Shown here: in pieces, positions 7,501-16,446 of the stretch
Layout: each line of letters begins with the position of its first letter
Numbering within the stretch: the first letter of the stretch is position 1
DNA from: Rossellomorea aquimaris
GTDB taxonomy: Bacteria; Bacillota; Bacilli; Bacillales; Bacillaceae_B
DNA: 64,000 nucleotides
Assembly (NCBI RefSeq): GCF_000935355.1
Contig: NZ_JXZC01000001.1
Coordinates: 1,302,001-1,366,000, forward strand
Direction of reading: 5' to 3'
Position numbers and translations under genes: made by a program
The notes under the pieces: generated by a model
The model's input: the letters and a program-made list of their open reading frames with translations, nothing else
The model's database searches: none
What the model was told of the DNA's origin: nothing

Positions 7501-8598
7501 ATGGCTGAATTAAAATTAGATCACATCCACAAAATTTATGATGGGAAGGTAACGGCAGTAAATGACTTTAACCTTCACATTCAAGATAAAGAATTTATCG
7601 TATTTGTTGGACCATCGGGCTGCGGAAAATCAACTACTCTGCGAATGATTGCAGGACTTGAAGAAATTTCAAAAGGAGATTTCTCCATTGACGGGAAACG
7701 CGTGAACGATGTAGCGCCAAAAGACCGTGACATCGCCATGGTTTTCCAGAACTATGCACTTTATCCACATATGAGCGTATATGATAATATGGCATTTGGT
7801 CTTAAATTACGTAAGTTCGATAAACAGGAAATTGACCGTCGTGTTCAAGAGGCGGCTAAGATCCTTGGCCTTGAAGCACTGCTTGATCGTAAACCGAAAG
7901 CATTATCAGGCGGTCAGCGTCAGCGTGTAGCACTTGGCCGTGCCATCGTCCGTGATGCGAAAGTGTTCTTAATGGATGAGCCATTATCCAATCTTGATGC
8001 TAAGCTTCGTGTGCAAATGCGTGCTGAAATCGCCAAGCTTCACCAACGTTTACAAACTACAACAATCTACGTAACACATGATCAGACAGAAGCAATGACA
8101 ATGGCAACACGTATCGTTGTCATGAAGGATGGGGTCATCCAACAGGTTGGTTCTCCAAAAGAAGTGTACGATAAGCCTGAAAATGTTTTCGTAGGCGGAT
8201 TCATTGGATCACCTGCCATGAACTTCTTCCACGGATCCCTTGAAGAGGGGAAATTCGTTATCGGTAATGCTAAGGTATCAGTACCAGAAGGAAAAATGAA
8301 AGTGCTTCGCGAACAAGGGCATGTAGGCAAGAGCATTATTCTCGGAGTGCGTCCTGAAGATATTCATGATGAACCCCTGTTCTTAGATACTGCTGAAGGT
8401 GCCAAAATCATGGCGAAAATTGAAGTATCTGAATTAACGGGTGCTGAAACAATGCTTTACTCTCAATTAGAAGGACAAGAGTTTGTAGCACGCGTTGACT
8501 CCCGCACAGATATTGCGGCTGGTCAAACGATTGAACTGGCATTTGATATGAACAAAGCTCATTTCTTTGATTCAGAATCCGAGTCCAGAATTCGATAA
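7501..8598 (+). CDS. msmX: Sugar ABC transporter ATPase MsmX/UgpC
   Basis: 365 residues. It powers carbohydrate importers, and in Bacillus one MsmX serves several sugar permeases. Visible are Walker A GPSGCGKST (residues 37-45), Q-loop VFQNYALYPHM, signature LSGGQRQR near 134, Walker B VFLMDEPLSNLDAK and the switch His in YVTHDQTEAM. The C-terminal TOBE-type regulatory domain (from about 235) includes ILGVRPEDIHDEP. The ATG follows AAGGAGGAGAAAGAAG. No permease or binding protein is nearby, as expected for a shared ATPase. Confidence 0.93.
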   Translation: MAELKLDHIHKIYDGKVTAVNDFNLHIQDKEFIVFVGPSGCGKSTTLRMIAGLEEISKGDFSIDGKRVNDVAPKDRDIAMVFQNYALYPHMSVYDNMAFGLKLRKFDKQEIDRRVQEAAKILGLEALLDRKPKALSGGQRQRVALGRAIVRDAKVFLMDEPLSNLDAKLRVQMRAEIAKLHQRLQTTTIYVTHDQTEAMTMATRIVVMKDGVIQQVGSPKEVYDKPENVFVGGFIGSPAMNFFHGSLEEGKFVIGNAKVSVPEGKMKVLREQGHVGKSIILGVRPEDIHDEPLFLDTAEGAKIMAKIEVSELTGAETMLYSQLEGQEFVARVDSRTDIAAGQTIELAFDMNKAHFFDSESESRIR

Positions 8599-8607
8599 AA
8601 ATAAAAG

Positions 8608-8645
8608 AAAATGGCGCACCCTTACCGAGGGCGCGCCATTTTTAT
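8608..8645. terminator. Bidirectional terminator between msmX and the CxxC protein
   Basis: AAATGGCGC pairs with GCGCCATTT, with further pairing of ACCC and GGGC inside, and A/T runs outside. It serves msmX on the plus strand and probably the convergent gene ending at 8645. Confidence 0.75.
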
Positions 8646-8896
8646 TAAAACTCCGTCAAATCTATGCTTTTGCCCTCTTCTTCACCACATCGTACACAAA
8701 TAAACAGATGCAGACAAGTTTCCGAGCAGCTGCTATTCGGAATGCCATCGGCTAATTGTACATGCTGTATATCCATGTACGCACTATACTCATCGTAAAA
8801 ATCATAATATCTTCCCTGATCCGTTGTAGAGTCCCCACATTTTTTGCAAAGCCCCCTATATTCAACGATTCCATTACATAATGCGCAAGCTTTCAT
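8645..8896 (-). CDS. Small cysteine-rich, probably zinc-binding protein
   Basis: 83 residues with four Cys pairs: C4/C7, C17/C20, C57/C61 and C67/C70. This suggests two zinc ribbons around an aromatic middle segment, RYYDFYDEYSAYMD. The ATG has a modest GGTGA ribosome binding site. A TATACAAT box lies at 8925-8932 on the same strand and could be a sigma-A or sigma-E -10. I do not recognise the family. It sits between msmX and a spore protein gene. Confidence 0.55.
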   Translation of the reverse strand: MKACALCNGIVEYRGLCKKCGDSTTDQGRYYDFYDEYSAYMDIQHVQLADGIPNSSCSETCLHLFICVRCGEEEGKSIDLTEF

Positions 8897-9014
8897 GCTG
8901 TGTCACCATACTTTCAATCTAATCATTGTATAGTGTTATCCTTTTTACATTCATGATGATTTATGTAGAAAACTTATAGGTAACTAACAGGAATAAATTC
9001 CCTGTCCCTACGTT

Positions 9015-9043
9015 GAATATAATTCCCCGGAAAAACCATAATA
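9015..9043 (+). promoter_or_regulatory. Sigma-G type promoter of the SASP gene
   Basis: GAATA (9015-9019) and CATAATA (9037-9043), separated by 17 bp, fit the forespore sigma-G pattern. Transcription would start near 9050, giving a leader of about 140 nt. SASP genes are classical sigma-G targets. Confidence 0.75.
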
Positions 9044-9052
9044 CCTAGTAAC

Positions 9053-9156
9053 AAGGCAGCAACAAGCCTTCTTACACCCAACTCGATGGGTTACACCATA
9101 CTAAAGATGGTCGCTCATGGAATAGCGGGCTGGTGCAAGTCCAGCTAACCCAACCA
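9053..9156 (+). ncRNA. Structured SASP leader with a tRNA-like cloverleaf
   Basis: A first hairpin AAGGC/GCCTT (9053-9070) begins almost at the predicted transcript start. Bases 9087-9156 then fold as a cloverleaf. A 7-bp acceptor stem pairs 9087-9093 (TGGGTTA) with 9146-9152 (TAACCCA). The D-like stem is CCAT/ATGG, the anticodon-like stem CGCT/AGCG with an 8-nt loop, and the T-arm GCTGG-TGCAAGT-CCAGC. Discriminator A9153 and CCA at 9154-9156 follow. It lacks the D-loop GG, and T-loop position 55 is G, so it is unlikely to be a working tRNA. ACCCA at 9076-9080 can pair instead with TGGGT (9087-9091), breaking the acceptor stem. Confidence 0.55.
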
Positions 9157-9190
9157 AAAAAACTTATACATTTTAAGGAGATGACAGATT

Positions 9191-9409
9191 ATGCAACAGC
9201 AACAATCTCGCAGCAATTCATCTAACCAATTAGTAGCTCCAGGAGCTCAACAAGCAATCGACCAAATGAAGTACGAAATCGCTTCTGAATTTGGTGTACA
9301 ATTAGGGCCAGATGCAACAGCTCGTGCTAACGGTTCTGTAGGTGGAGAAATCACAAAACGCCTAGTTCAAATGGCTGAACAACAAATCGGTGGCGGGTAC
9401 CAAAAATAA
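9191..9409 (+). CDS. Alpha/beta-type small acid-soluble spore protein
   Basis: 72 residues, a DNA-protecting protein of the dormant spore. Family features are clear: [22 protein letters not shown] with the GPR protease cleavage context around EIASEF, then [15 protein letters not shown] near the C-terminus. It binds spore DNA in an A-like form and gives UV resistance, which ties in with the SplAB locus at 35.4-36.7 kb. The ribosome binding site AAGGAGATGACAGATT precedes the ATG. Expression should be forespore-specific through the sigma-G promoter at 9015. Which SspA/B/C/D paralogue it matches cannot be decided. Confidence 0.95.
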   Translation: MQQQQSRSNSSNQLVAPGAQQAIDQMKYEIASEFGVQLGPDATARANGSVGGEITKRLVQMAEQQIGGGYQK

Positions 9410-9436
9410 TTAGCAATTTCATATGAATGGATCAAG

Positions 9437-9462
9437 CCCCCGGTTTTTGGCCGGGGGTTTTA
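9437..9462 (+). terminator. Terminator of the SASP gene
   Basis: CCCCCGG and CCGGGGG arms around TTTTTGG, then TTTT. Confidence 0.85.
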
Positions 9463-9487
9463 AATATGTCAGTCAGGCACTATAAAG

Positions 9488-9512
9488 AAGAACTGGCCCA
9501 GAGCCAGTTCTT
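9488..9512 (-). terminator. Terminator of fumC
   Basis: AAGAACTGGC and GCCAGTTCTT arms with a short loop; on the minus strand a T-rich run follows. Confidence 0.7.
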
Positions 9513-9516
9513 CCTG

Positions 9517-10902
9517 TCACTTATTATGGACCATGTTCGCGGGATCAATCCACTCGTCATATTGCTCTTCTGTTAAGTAGCCTGATTTTATGGCTGCTTC
9601 TTTTAGTGTAGAGCCATCATTATGAGCGTTCTTGGCAATTTCAGCAGCTTTTTCATACCCGATATGAGGATTTAATGCGGTTACAAGCATAAGAGACCGT
9701 TGAACAAAGTCTTCTATTACCTCTAGGTTCGCTTCTAGTCCCTTCACACATTTGTCGTTGAAAGACTTTATTCCATCTGCCAGCAATCGTACGGATTGCA
9801 GCATGTTATAGATGATGACAGGTTTAAATACATTCAGTTCGAAGTTTCCTTGACTGGCGGCAAATCCAATGGCTGCGTCGTTTCCAAAGACTTGGGTCGC
9901 GACCATCGTAACGGCCTCACTTTGTGTCGGATTGACCTTCCCCGGCATGATGGAGCTGCCCGGTTCATTGGCAGGTATAGTGATTTCACCGATACCGCTC
10001 CGGGGACCGCTTGCTAACCACCTTACATCATTCGCTATTTTCATAAGATCCGCAGCCAGGGCTTTTACAGCACCATGTACGTACACGATTTCATCATGGG
10101 ACGTTAGGGCATGAAACTTATTATCCGATGAGAGAAACTTGATTCCTGTTTGATTTTCTAATTGTCTTGCCACACTGTCACCGAATTCGGGATGCGCGTT
10201 GATACCTGTCCCTACCGCCGTTCCCCCGATAGCCAGATTGACTAATCGATGAACGCTTTCTCTTAACATACTATAAGACCTTTCCATCATTGCCCTCCAT
10301 CCGCTGATTTCCTGTCCCAGCGTCAATGGCGTTGCATCTTGAAGATGGGTGCGACCTATTTTGATGATGTTTTGAAATTGCTTTTCTTTTTCTTTCAATG
10401 TCAAAGTGAATTCCTGAAGGATCGGAAAAAGCTTTGTTTCGATTTCCTGATATGCTGCGATGTGCATAGCTGTCGGGAATGTATCATTGGAACTTTGTGA
10501 CATGTTCACATCATCGTTGGGGTGGACTTGTTCATCCACACCATTTTCTCCAAGGATTTCATTCGCACGATAGGCAATTACTTCATTTACATTCATATTG
10601 GATTGAGTACCGCTACCTGTCTGCCATACGACAAGGGGGAAATGATCATCCCATGTTCCTTCCAGTATTTCATCACATGCTGTACTGATTGCTTGCCGCT
10701 TCGCTTCTGAAAGCTTTCCAAGTGAATGGTTAACAACCGCAGCCGCCTTCTTCAGGTGTGCAAAGGCATATGTAACCTCAATGGGCATCTTCTCTGTACC
10801 GATCTGAAAGTTTTCTTTACTCCGCTGAGTCTGGGCACCCCAATATTTCTCTTTTGGCACCTTCATTTCTCCGATTGTGTCACGCTCAATACGATATTCC
10901 AT
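9517..10902 (-). CDS. fumC: Class II fumarate hydratase
   Basis: 461 residues, the usual length of the cofactor-free FumC tetramer that interconverts fumarate and malate in the TCA cycle. The superfamily signature [15 protein letters not shown] is near residue 318. [14 protein letters not shown] (near 97) and [10 protein letters not shown] (near 184) carry active-site residues. Ribosome binding site GGGAGG precedes the ATG. It is monocistronic, with its own terminator, and sits alone between the SASP gene and the amino-acid transporter. Confidence 0.97.
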   Translation of the reverse strand: MEYRIERDTIGEMKVPKEKYWGAQTQRSKENFQIGTEKMPIEVTYAFAHLKKAAAVVNHSLGKLSEAKRQAISTACDEILEGTWDDHFPLVVWQTGSGTQSNMNVNEVIAYRANEILGENGVDEQVHPNDDVNMSQSSNDTFPTAMHIAAYQEIETKLFPILQEFTLTLKEKEKQFQNIIKIGRTHLQDATPLTLGQEISGWRAMMERSYSMLRESVHRLVNLAIGGTAVGTGINAHPEFGDSVARQLENQTGIKFLSSDNKFHALTSHDEIVYVHGAVKALAADLMKIANDVRWLASGPRSGIGEITIPANEPGSSIMPGKVNPTQSEAVTMVATQVFGNDAAIGFAASQGNFELNVFKPVIIYNMLQSVRLLADGIKSFNDKCVKGLEANLEVIEDFVQRSLMLVTALNPHIGYEKAAEIAKNAHNDGSTLKEAAIKSGYLTEEQYDEWIDPANMVHNK

Positions 10903-11042
10903 TCTGGTTCCTCCCTTGTTTTATTCTTATTATTACCATATTTCCACTAATCCCCGTGAACTAACCTTTTTCTGAGAAGTTTATTAAAGACTCATCAATT
11001 TATTCTTTAAATCGTAACGTTAAGGTGTTTTTTCATGAACAT

Positions 11043-11081
11043 AAAAAAGATGAATGAGCAGTTTTCTCATTCATCTTTTTT
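11043..11081 (-). terminator. Terminator of the amino-acid ABC transporter operon
   Basis: AAAAAAGATGAATGAG and CTCATTCATCTTTTTT arms; strong in either direction. The only neighbour downstream of it is the fumC promoter region. Confidence 0.85.
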
Positions 11082-11084
11082 ACT

Positions 11085-11825
11085 CTATTGTATTAAATTA
11101 AGGAATTGTTTCGTACGTTCGTTCGTAGGGTTTTCAAAGACTTCATATGGCGTTCCCTCTTCTACGATATATCCTCCATCCATGAAAATGACCTTATCGG
11201 CCGCTTCTTTCGCGAATCTCATTTCGTGAGTAACGACAACCATGGTCATCCCTTCTTCGGCAAGATCCTTCATGACCTTCAGAACTTCTCCAACCAGTTC
11301 AGGATCGAGTGCTGAGGTGGGTTCATCGAAAAGCATGACTTCAGGTTCGATAGCAAGTGCTCTGGCGATTCCTACCCTTTGCTGCTGTCCACCTGAAAGC
11401 TGGAATGGGTAGTAGTCAACTTTGTCACCCAATCCTACTTTTTCAAGCAGTCTGATGGCTTTTTCCCTTGTTTCAGACTTATTGCGCCTCTGTACAATAG
11501 TCGGTCCTTCCATGACGTTTTCCAGGGCTGTCATATGAGGGAACAGATTGTAGTTTTGGAACACCATCCCTGTCTTTCTTCTTAGTTTAATAAGCGCTTG
11601 CTTGGATACTTTTTTATTGAAATCAACGGAGGTTCCGCCTATTGAAACGGTTCCGTCATTAGGTATTTCGAGGGCATTCAAACAACGCAGGAAGGTTGTT
11701 TTCCCTGAACCTGAAGGGCCTATCAGGACGATTACCTGTCCTTTATTCACCTCTACATTCATTCCCTTTAACACTTCTAATTGATCAAATCGTTTCGTTA
11801 ATCCTTTGATGGAAATCATATTCAA
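11085..11825 (-). CDS. tcyC: Polar amino-acid (cystine-type) ABC transporter ATPase
   Basis: 246 residues, same length as B. subtilis TcyC. It shows Walker [10 protein letters not shown] near residue 34, [17 protein letters not shown], signature LSGGQQQR near 139, Walker [16 protein letters not shown] and [20 protein letters not shown], the pattern of polar amino-acid importers. It is the last gene of a binding protein-permease-ATPase operon, 27 nt after the permease. Cystine as substrate is inferred from gene order and protein lengths; other polar amino acids are possible. Confidence 0.85.
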   Translation of the reverse strand: MNMISIKGLTKRFDQLEVLKGMNVEVNKGQVIVLIGPSGSGKTTFLRCLNALEIPNDGTVSIGGTSVDFNKKVSKQALIKLRRKTGMVFQNYNLFPHMTALENVMEGPTIVQRRNKSETREKAIRLLEKVGLGDKVDYYPFQLSGGQQQRVGIARALAIEPEVMLFDEPTSALDPELVGEVLKVMKDLAEEGMTMVVVTHEMRFAKEAADKVIFMDGGYIVEEGTPYEVFENPTNERTKQFLNLIQ

Positions 11826-11852
11826 TCCCCTTTAATTTGTTGCGGCATATAA

Positions 11853-12548
11853 TCACTTGGCAATATATCGATCCAGTCGTGTCTCGATACGGCCTTGAAT
11901 GATGGATAAGATAAAGCAAATGATCCAGTACAAGAGTGCGGCTTCCATATACATAAGCAGGAACTCATAGTTGGTCGCAGCAATCTCCTGTGCTTTTCTG
12001 AACATTTCTGTTACAAGAATCAATGAAGCCAGCGACGTGTCCTTCACCAGGCTGATGAATGAATTCGATAACGGCGGGATGGAAACCCGGGTAGCCTGAG
12101 GCAGGATGATTCTCTTTAAAGCCTGTGAATACGTCATACCGATGGAATAGCCTGCTTCCCATTGGCCCTTGGGAATGGATTGAATCGCTGCACGGACGAT
12201 TTCAGAGGAGTAGGCACCTTTATTTAATGAGAAAGCAATGATGGCAGACGGGAACGGATCAAACTTTATTCCAAGTGTCGGTAATCCGTAGAAAATAATG
12301 AACAATTGAACAAGTAATGGTGTTCCCCTAATGGCAGATACATAAAATCGGGCAATACCCCTTAAAATCTTTACATTGGACAATCGGGCAAGGGCAGTAA
12401 GGACGGCCAGGATCATTCCTAAAGCAAAAGAAATCAGCGTCAGAGGGATAGAATAATACAAAGCCCCCTCTAGCATTGGAAGCAGGGAGCTTTGTAAAAT
12501 ATCAATCATTGCTTCAGGGTCCTGGTAGATACTACTTAGGAGATACAT
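11853..12548 (-). CDS. tcyB: Amino-acid ABC transporter permease
   Basis: 231 residues with about five membrane helices. The HisM-type EAA loop reads [30 protein letters not shown]; the family segment [21 protein letters not shown] lies near residue 88. The start overlaps the end of the binding-protein gene by 17 nt, so the two are translationally coupled. It forms the membrane channel used by the adjacent ATPase and lipoprotein. Assignment to cystine is inferred from the operon. Confidence 0.82.
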   Translation of the reverse strand: MYLLSSIYQDPEAMIDILQSSLLPMLEGALYYSIPLTLISFALGMILAVLTALARLSNVKILRGIARFYVSAIRGTPLLVQLFIIFYGLPTLGIKFDPFPSAIIAFSLNKGAYSSEIVRAAIQSIPKGQWEAGYSIGMTYSQALKRIILPQATRVSIPPLSNSFISLVKDTSLASLILVTEMFRKAQEIAATNYEFLLMYMEAALLYWIICFILSIIQGRIETRLDRYIAK

Positions 12549-13356
12549 CTTCTCCGAACCATTTCTCAGAAATCTCTTTGTACGTACCGTCTTCCTTCAT
12601 TTCCTCTAACGCTTTGTTTACTTCTTCTACTAACTTGTCGTTTCCTTTACGGAACATAAGACCGCTTTGTCCTGCATCTTCAGCTTCAGCGGCAATTTTG
12701 ACATTCGCTTTCGGCTGTTTCTTTAAATAGTCAAGAATTGAAATTTTATCGTTTACAGTTACATCTACTCTGCCTTGTTCAAGCAGTTGGATAGATTGTG
12801 CCAAACCTTCAACAGGTTGAATTTCCGCTCCATTTTTTTCAGCGATATCTCTATAGTTACTTGTCAGAGATTGAGCAGAAGTCAATCCTTTAATATCTTC
12901 AAATGTCTTCACATCGTTATTGTCTTTGGATACAACCACTACTGCACTCGATTCAATATATGGTGTTGAGAAATCATATTTCTCCTGGCGATCTTCACGG
13001 ATTCCCACTTGGTTTGCGATCATATCAAAACGTTTGGAGTTCAACCCTTCAAACATCGCGTCCCATTGTGTTTCCTGGAATTTCGCTTCAACGCCAAGGC
13101 GCTTTGCTACTTCACGGGCAATCTCTACATCAAATCCAGTCAGTTCCCCGGATTCGTCATGGAATGTGAAAGGAGGATATGTACCTTCCGTACCAACAAG
13201 TAATTCGCCTTCTTCCATGACTTGATCATAAAGTGATGTTTTAGAGTCTTCTTTAGAATCACCACTTGAACCTTCTTTATCTTTAGATTGACCACACGCA
13301 GCTAATACCATGGATAAGGCGATTAGCATGATGATGGATAATTTCCACTTTTTCAT
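12532..13356 (-). CDS. tcyA: Amino-acid (cystine-type) substrate-binding lipoprotein
   Basis: 274 residues from the ATG at 13356. A lipoprotein signal peptide is visible, [21 protein letters not shown], whose lipobox cysteine would be the lipid-anchored N-terminus. The mature part is a type-II periplasmic fold: [35 protein letters not shown], then [24 protein letters not shown] reading extended to 13527 would bury the signal peptide and is rejected. It captures the amino acid outside the cell for the permease and ATPase downstream. CymR control would be expected for a cystine system; I see only a weak GGAATT word near 13510. Confidence 0.85.
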   Translation of the reverse strand: MKKWKLSIIMLIALSMVLAACGQSKDKEGSSGDSKEDSKTSLYDQVMEEGELLVGTEGTYPPFTFHDESGELTGFDVEIAREVAKRLGVEAKFQETQWDAMFEGLNSKRFDMIANQVGIREDRQEKYDFSTPYIESSAVVVVSKDNNDVKTFEDIKGLTSAQSLTSNYRDIAEKNGAEIQPVEGLAQSIQLLEQGRVDVTVNDKISILDYLKKQPKANVKIAAEAEDAGQSGLMFRKGNDKLVEEVNKALEEMKEDGTYKEISEKWFGEDVSPK

Positions 13357-13554
13357 CGTAAAACCCCCACTATTCTTATCGGATTTAAATTCGTTACGAT
13401 TGTCATCATAAAACGTTCCAGGAAATAAGTCAACATAAAAGTTTTCATTTCGAGATTTTTCTTCTCCCCTTCTAGTATGTATCCCTGAATACACAATCAT
13501 GTAAAAATTCCCGATTATGAGATACACTATTTTTTAAGGAAACGGGAGGTAATA

Positions 13555-14166
13555 ATGATGAAAATAGCTATATTCGGTAGTACGGGTCGGGTGGGGTCCG
13601 TCGTCTTTCAACAAGCTATGTCAAAATATGAAGTAAATCGTTTAGTGCGCAGGGGAAGTGAAATAGACCCTTTAGGCACGGAAATTGTAGGTGATGTATT
13701 GAACGAAGAAGACGTGATGAAGACCATCGAGGGCTCTGATGCAGTGATTAGCTGCCTGAATACAGATAAAGATGACGTCCTCTCAAGAAGTATGCCGATT
13801 CTGTTAAAAGCCATGAGATGTCATGGAGTGAAACGGATCATCATCTGTGGTACGGCAGGCATCCTCCAGGCACGGAAGGATTCAAGCCTCTACCGCTTTC
13901 AGTCAAATGAATCGAAACGCAGGAGCACGACAGCTGCAGAAGACCATCTACGGGCCTTTTTAATGCTTCAGGCATCGGAAATGGATTGGACCGTCGTTTG
14001 TCCGACTTATTTGCCCGATGGAGAAAGGTTGGGGAATTACAGGACTGAGAGAGATGTTCTTCCCGAAGGTGGAAAAAGCATTTCCATGTATGACACCGGG
14101 GATTTTATATTCCAACAGCTTGAAGACGACTCCTATATAAGAAGCCGGGTCGGATTATGTTATTGA
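13555..14166 (+). CDS. NAD(P)-binding epimerase-like protein
   Basis: 203 residues, an atypical short-chain dehydrogenase of the NmrA/SDR-a5 kind. The dinucleotide motif GSTGRVGSVV lies at residues 8-17, followed by EIVGDVLNEEDVMKTIEGSDAVISCL and RIIICGTAGIL. A catalytic Tyr-x-x-x-Lys is not obvious, so it may be a redox sensor or a reductase of unknown substrate. Ribosome binding site GGGAGG precedes two adjacent ATGs (13555, 13558). Divergent from the amino-acid transporter operon. Confidence 0.75.
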   Translation: MMKIAIFGSTGRVGSVVFQQAMSKYEVNRLVRRGSEIDPLGTEIVGDVLNEEDVMKTIEGSDAVISCLNTDKDDVLSRSMPILLKAMRCHGVKRIIICGTAGILQARKDSSLYRFQSNESKRRSTTAAEDHLRAFLMLQASEMDWTVVCPTYLPDGERLGNYRTERDVLPEGGKSISMYDTGDFIFQQLEDDSYIRSRVGLCY

Positions 14167-14183
14167 GTTCGTGGGACTTAAAT

Positions 14184-14212
14184 GGAGAAAAAAAGGGACA
14201 GTAATCTGTCCC
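14184..14212 (-). terminator. Terminator of the YceG-like gene pair
   Basis: GGGACAG/CTGTCCC hairpin with a run of seven T on the minus strand. It lies between convergent genes. Confidence 0.7.
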
Positions 14213-14222
14213 GATGTCCCAT

Positions 14223-14717
14223 TTATTTAAAGATGGTAGAAATAATTTCGTCGGTGGTCATCCCACTTTCGACTTCAAAGGTACCTGGGCGTAAATCGTT
14301 CTCAAGACCACGATTTTCCACTTCTTTGTAGAAGTCCAAACCACTTTTGATGATGTTGGCTTTCTCCAGGGCATTTCCGACGTCGATACTTGTCATACCC
14401 GAAGAAACGGTGAGCATCGTTTTGAATATAACCTTACCGTCGGTGTTTTCGTCTTGTTTGTCTGCCTCTTTCTCTTCCTGCTTCTCGTTCATGGCTTCAA
14501 GCTGCTTGTTCCATTCATCTTCAGTATGTATAACAAAGCCGTTGGATGTAAGTTGTTTTACCATTTCTTCTTCAGTAAGTTTCTCCGTTTTAACGGCTTC
14601 CACTTTCCCTGTGCTTTCGGCTTCAGAAGGACCAAACATATAAACAGACCCAATTACTGTGGTTGCAATTAATAGACCTGCAGCAAAACTGCGCAATGAA
14701 TTAGGTGTCACTCTCAT
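14223..14717 (-). CDS. YceG/MltG-like membrane-anchored protein lacking a catalytic domain
   Basis: 164 residues. An N-terminal membrane anchor (about residues 10-29) is followed by a charged linker rich in Glu, Lys and Asp. The C-terminal segment is like the LysM-like subdomain of MltG: TVSSGMTSIDVGNALEKANIIKS...FYKEVENRGLENDLRPGTFEV. Full MltG transglycosylases are over 330 residues and carry a catalytic Glu domain that is absent here. B. subtilis has a similar short protein, which I recall as YqzC. It overlaps the upstream gene by 4 nt. It may bind peptidoglycan; that is inference. Confidence 0.65.
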   Translation of the reverse strand: MRVTPNSLRSFAAGLLIATTVIGSVYMFGPSEAESTGKVEAVKTEKLTEEEMVKQLTSNGFVIHTEDEWNKQLEAMNEKQEEKEADKQDENTDGKVIFKTMLTVSSGMTSIDVGNALEKANIIKSGLDFYKEVENRGLENDLRPGTFEVESGMTTDEIISTIFK

Positions 14718-15094
14718 TGTGCTACTAAGCCCCTTTCAGCTTTTTGGGACATAAATGGCGCAAGCAGATGTTCTACTTCATTAGGGTTGAGCTTTGTTTT
14801 TCCTGCTATGCTCTCAATAGAATAGCCCCTTTTATACAAATCAAGCATCTCACGCAGCAGGGTGCGTTCCTCAGATGCCGCAGGTGCAACCCCCGCCTGC
14901 TGGGCTGTAATTTCTGCATCTAATTGAATATTTCGTAACTGCTTCTCCAGTTCATGAACCTCATTCAATACAGAAATCGATACATGCTCTATCTGTTGCT
15001 CAAGCTGCGAGTTGGTTTGTGTCGTTTTAATAAACGATAAAATGAGCAGCACAACTGCTGTCCCAAATAAAATGGCGATTGCCCATCCCATCAT
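14714..15094 (-). CDS. Membrane-anchored protein with C-terminal HTH-like segment
   Basis: 126 residues: one N-terminal membrane helix (residues 3-22), a coiled-coil-like stretch (about 28-62), then LDLYKRGYSIESIAGKTKLNPNEVEHLL, which reads like a helix-turn-helix. It is translationally coupled to the YceG-like gene by a 4-nt ATGA overlap, as in the B. subtilis pair I recall as yqzD-yqzC. Function unknown; the arrangement suggests one complex at the membrane. Confidence 0.6.
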   Translation of the reverse strand: MMGWAIAILFGTAVVLLILSFIKTTQTNSQLEQQIEHVSISVLNEVHELEKQLRNIQLDAEITAQQAGVAPAASEERTLLREMLDLYKRGYSIESIAGKTKLNPNEVEHLLAPFMSQKAERGLVAQ

Positions 15095-15360
15095 AGGATC
15101 CTCCCTTTATGAAACTTTTTTATCAATTAAATTATACATTGATAAAGGGAGAAATTCGATTTAAAACGACAAAATCCCACGAAAGTCCTGTTTTCTTAAC
15201 AGGAAATAGTATTTTCCCTTGAATGACAGGGTCTAATTGGTGATCATTTTTTCGTTTTTCTACCAATAAGAGTCCGTTTTTATTCATAAACACATAATTT
15301 ATTTGTCTTCAGTAGGATTTTCATCTATCTCCGGGGATCTGCAACCTCATATCAACAGGA

Positions 15361-15423
15361 TATTTTCAACTTTGAGAAGTTTATTTTCAATTTTGGGATT
15401 TTATTTTCAAAACGCACTTCCTA
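15361..15423. repeat. 21-bp-period array C
   Basis: TATTTTCAA recurs at 15361, 15382 and 15403, an exact 21-bp period, with the intervening text also similar (TTTGnGA). The last unit runs into the stop codon of the permease gene ending at 15421. The rest of the gap 15095-15360 holds no gene I can support. Confidence 0.65.
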
Positions 15424-16446
15424 ACCCTTATATGACTCCTCAGACTCCATCACAAACATTTCACTCTTCACACCTTCCACGGATACCGATATCTTCTGCT
15501 CCCCATCCCCTTTCCTGTTTCTCTTCAATCTCGTTTTGTCTCCCAACAATACCCGTTGAAGCGAGGTTGCCATGAGATTATAGGAAAGCACAGTGAAGGA
15601 GAGTGCAATAAGGGGCACAAACAGGATCCACGGGGCCACCATCAGTTCAAAGTAGGCTTTTCCGATATTACCGGCCCATTCATTGGAAAGAGAAAACAAT
15701 CGTGTTACTCCCATCATGATTTCCCTCTCTACCGCACCTCCCAGAAAAATCTCAAGAAAGCCAAGATGAGCGAATAATATCAGTACCGCCACATTTCGCT
15801 GAAAAAACAACAGGATCAGACGAGGGAATAAATTTCTTAGAACATGCCTCCGATACAAGGATAAGCCACTTGCTCCAAGCGTTCTGGCACTCAGGACAAA
15901 CTCTTCCTGGAGCACTTTCTTGATCTCTTTGGATAGGACTACAATCAATGGCGGAATGCCGATCAGCGTCAGGATAAAGATCTGAATACTTAACACTTCC
16001 ACAAATGCCTTTTCCGGTTCATCGATGACGAAACTGATTGGTGAAAGGAGCATGAAGGCGATGACAGCCATGGGGATATAGACCATGGACTCTACCAACT
16101 CTTCAAATACCCTCTGGACTTTTTTAAAGAAGTTTATAAAAAGCACCGATAATGAGAAAGCCAGTATCACTTGAAGAAGGCTGATGATCAATCCAATGAC
16201 AATGGTAAACTTGGCCCCCTGAATCACATATGACCACAAGGGAAGCCCTAATCGATCGGAACCGAACGGTGGCAGCTCAGCCGGCGTGAACGGAGGTCCT
16301 ACTGTTTCGCCGTTATGCTTAAAGAAACTATACATCTTCACCTTTTCTTCTATAAATGGTTCGTATAAAAAACTCAGAGCCAGCAGTCCAGTAATGAAAA
16401 GAAATCCAATCAGAAACTGTGGCTGCTTCCAGAGATCTTTAAGCAT
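15421..16446 (-). CDS. Opp/Dpp-type ABC transporter permease (OppC-like)
   Basis: 341 residues with about six membrane helices. Features of the oligopeptide-permease C subunit are the N-terminal membrane helix, FGSDRLGLPLWSYVIQGAKFTI, and the EAA-type loop SARTLGASGLSLYRRHVLRNLFPRL. A charged tail of about 45 residues follows the last helix. Overlaps the upstream permease by 8 nt. No ATPase or binding protein is nearby, so the pair must borrow these from another locus or act differently. Substrate unknown. Confidence 0.78.
   Translation of the reverse strand: MLKDLWKQPQFLIGFLFITGLLALSFLYEPFIEEKVKMYSFFKHNGETVGPPFTPAELPPFGSDRLGLPLWSYVIQGAKFTIVIGLIISLLQVILAFSLSVLFINFFKKVQRVFEELVESMVYIPMAVIAFMLLSPISFVIDEPEKAFVEVLSIQIFILTLIGIPPLIVVLSKEIKKVLQEEFVLSARTLGASGLSLYRRHVLRNLFPRLILLFFQRNVAVLILFAHLGFLEIFLGGAVEREIMMGVTRLFSLSNEWAGNIGKAYFELMVAPWILFVPLIALSFTVLSYNLMATSLQRVLLGDKTRLKRNRKGDGEQKISVSVEGVKSEMFVMESEESYKG

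Noticed and set aside
9087..9156. Functional tRNA gene
   Set aside because: D-loop lacks GG, T-loop has G at the pseudouridine position, the anticodon loop has 8 nt and the variable loop is nearly absent; kept as a tRNA-like structure instead.
9053..9156. T-box or c-di-GMP riboswitch in the SASP leader
   Set aside because: No T-box AGGGTGGNACCGCG word and no GEMM core; the downstream gene is not a biosynthetic or c-di-GMP gene.
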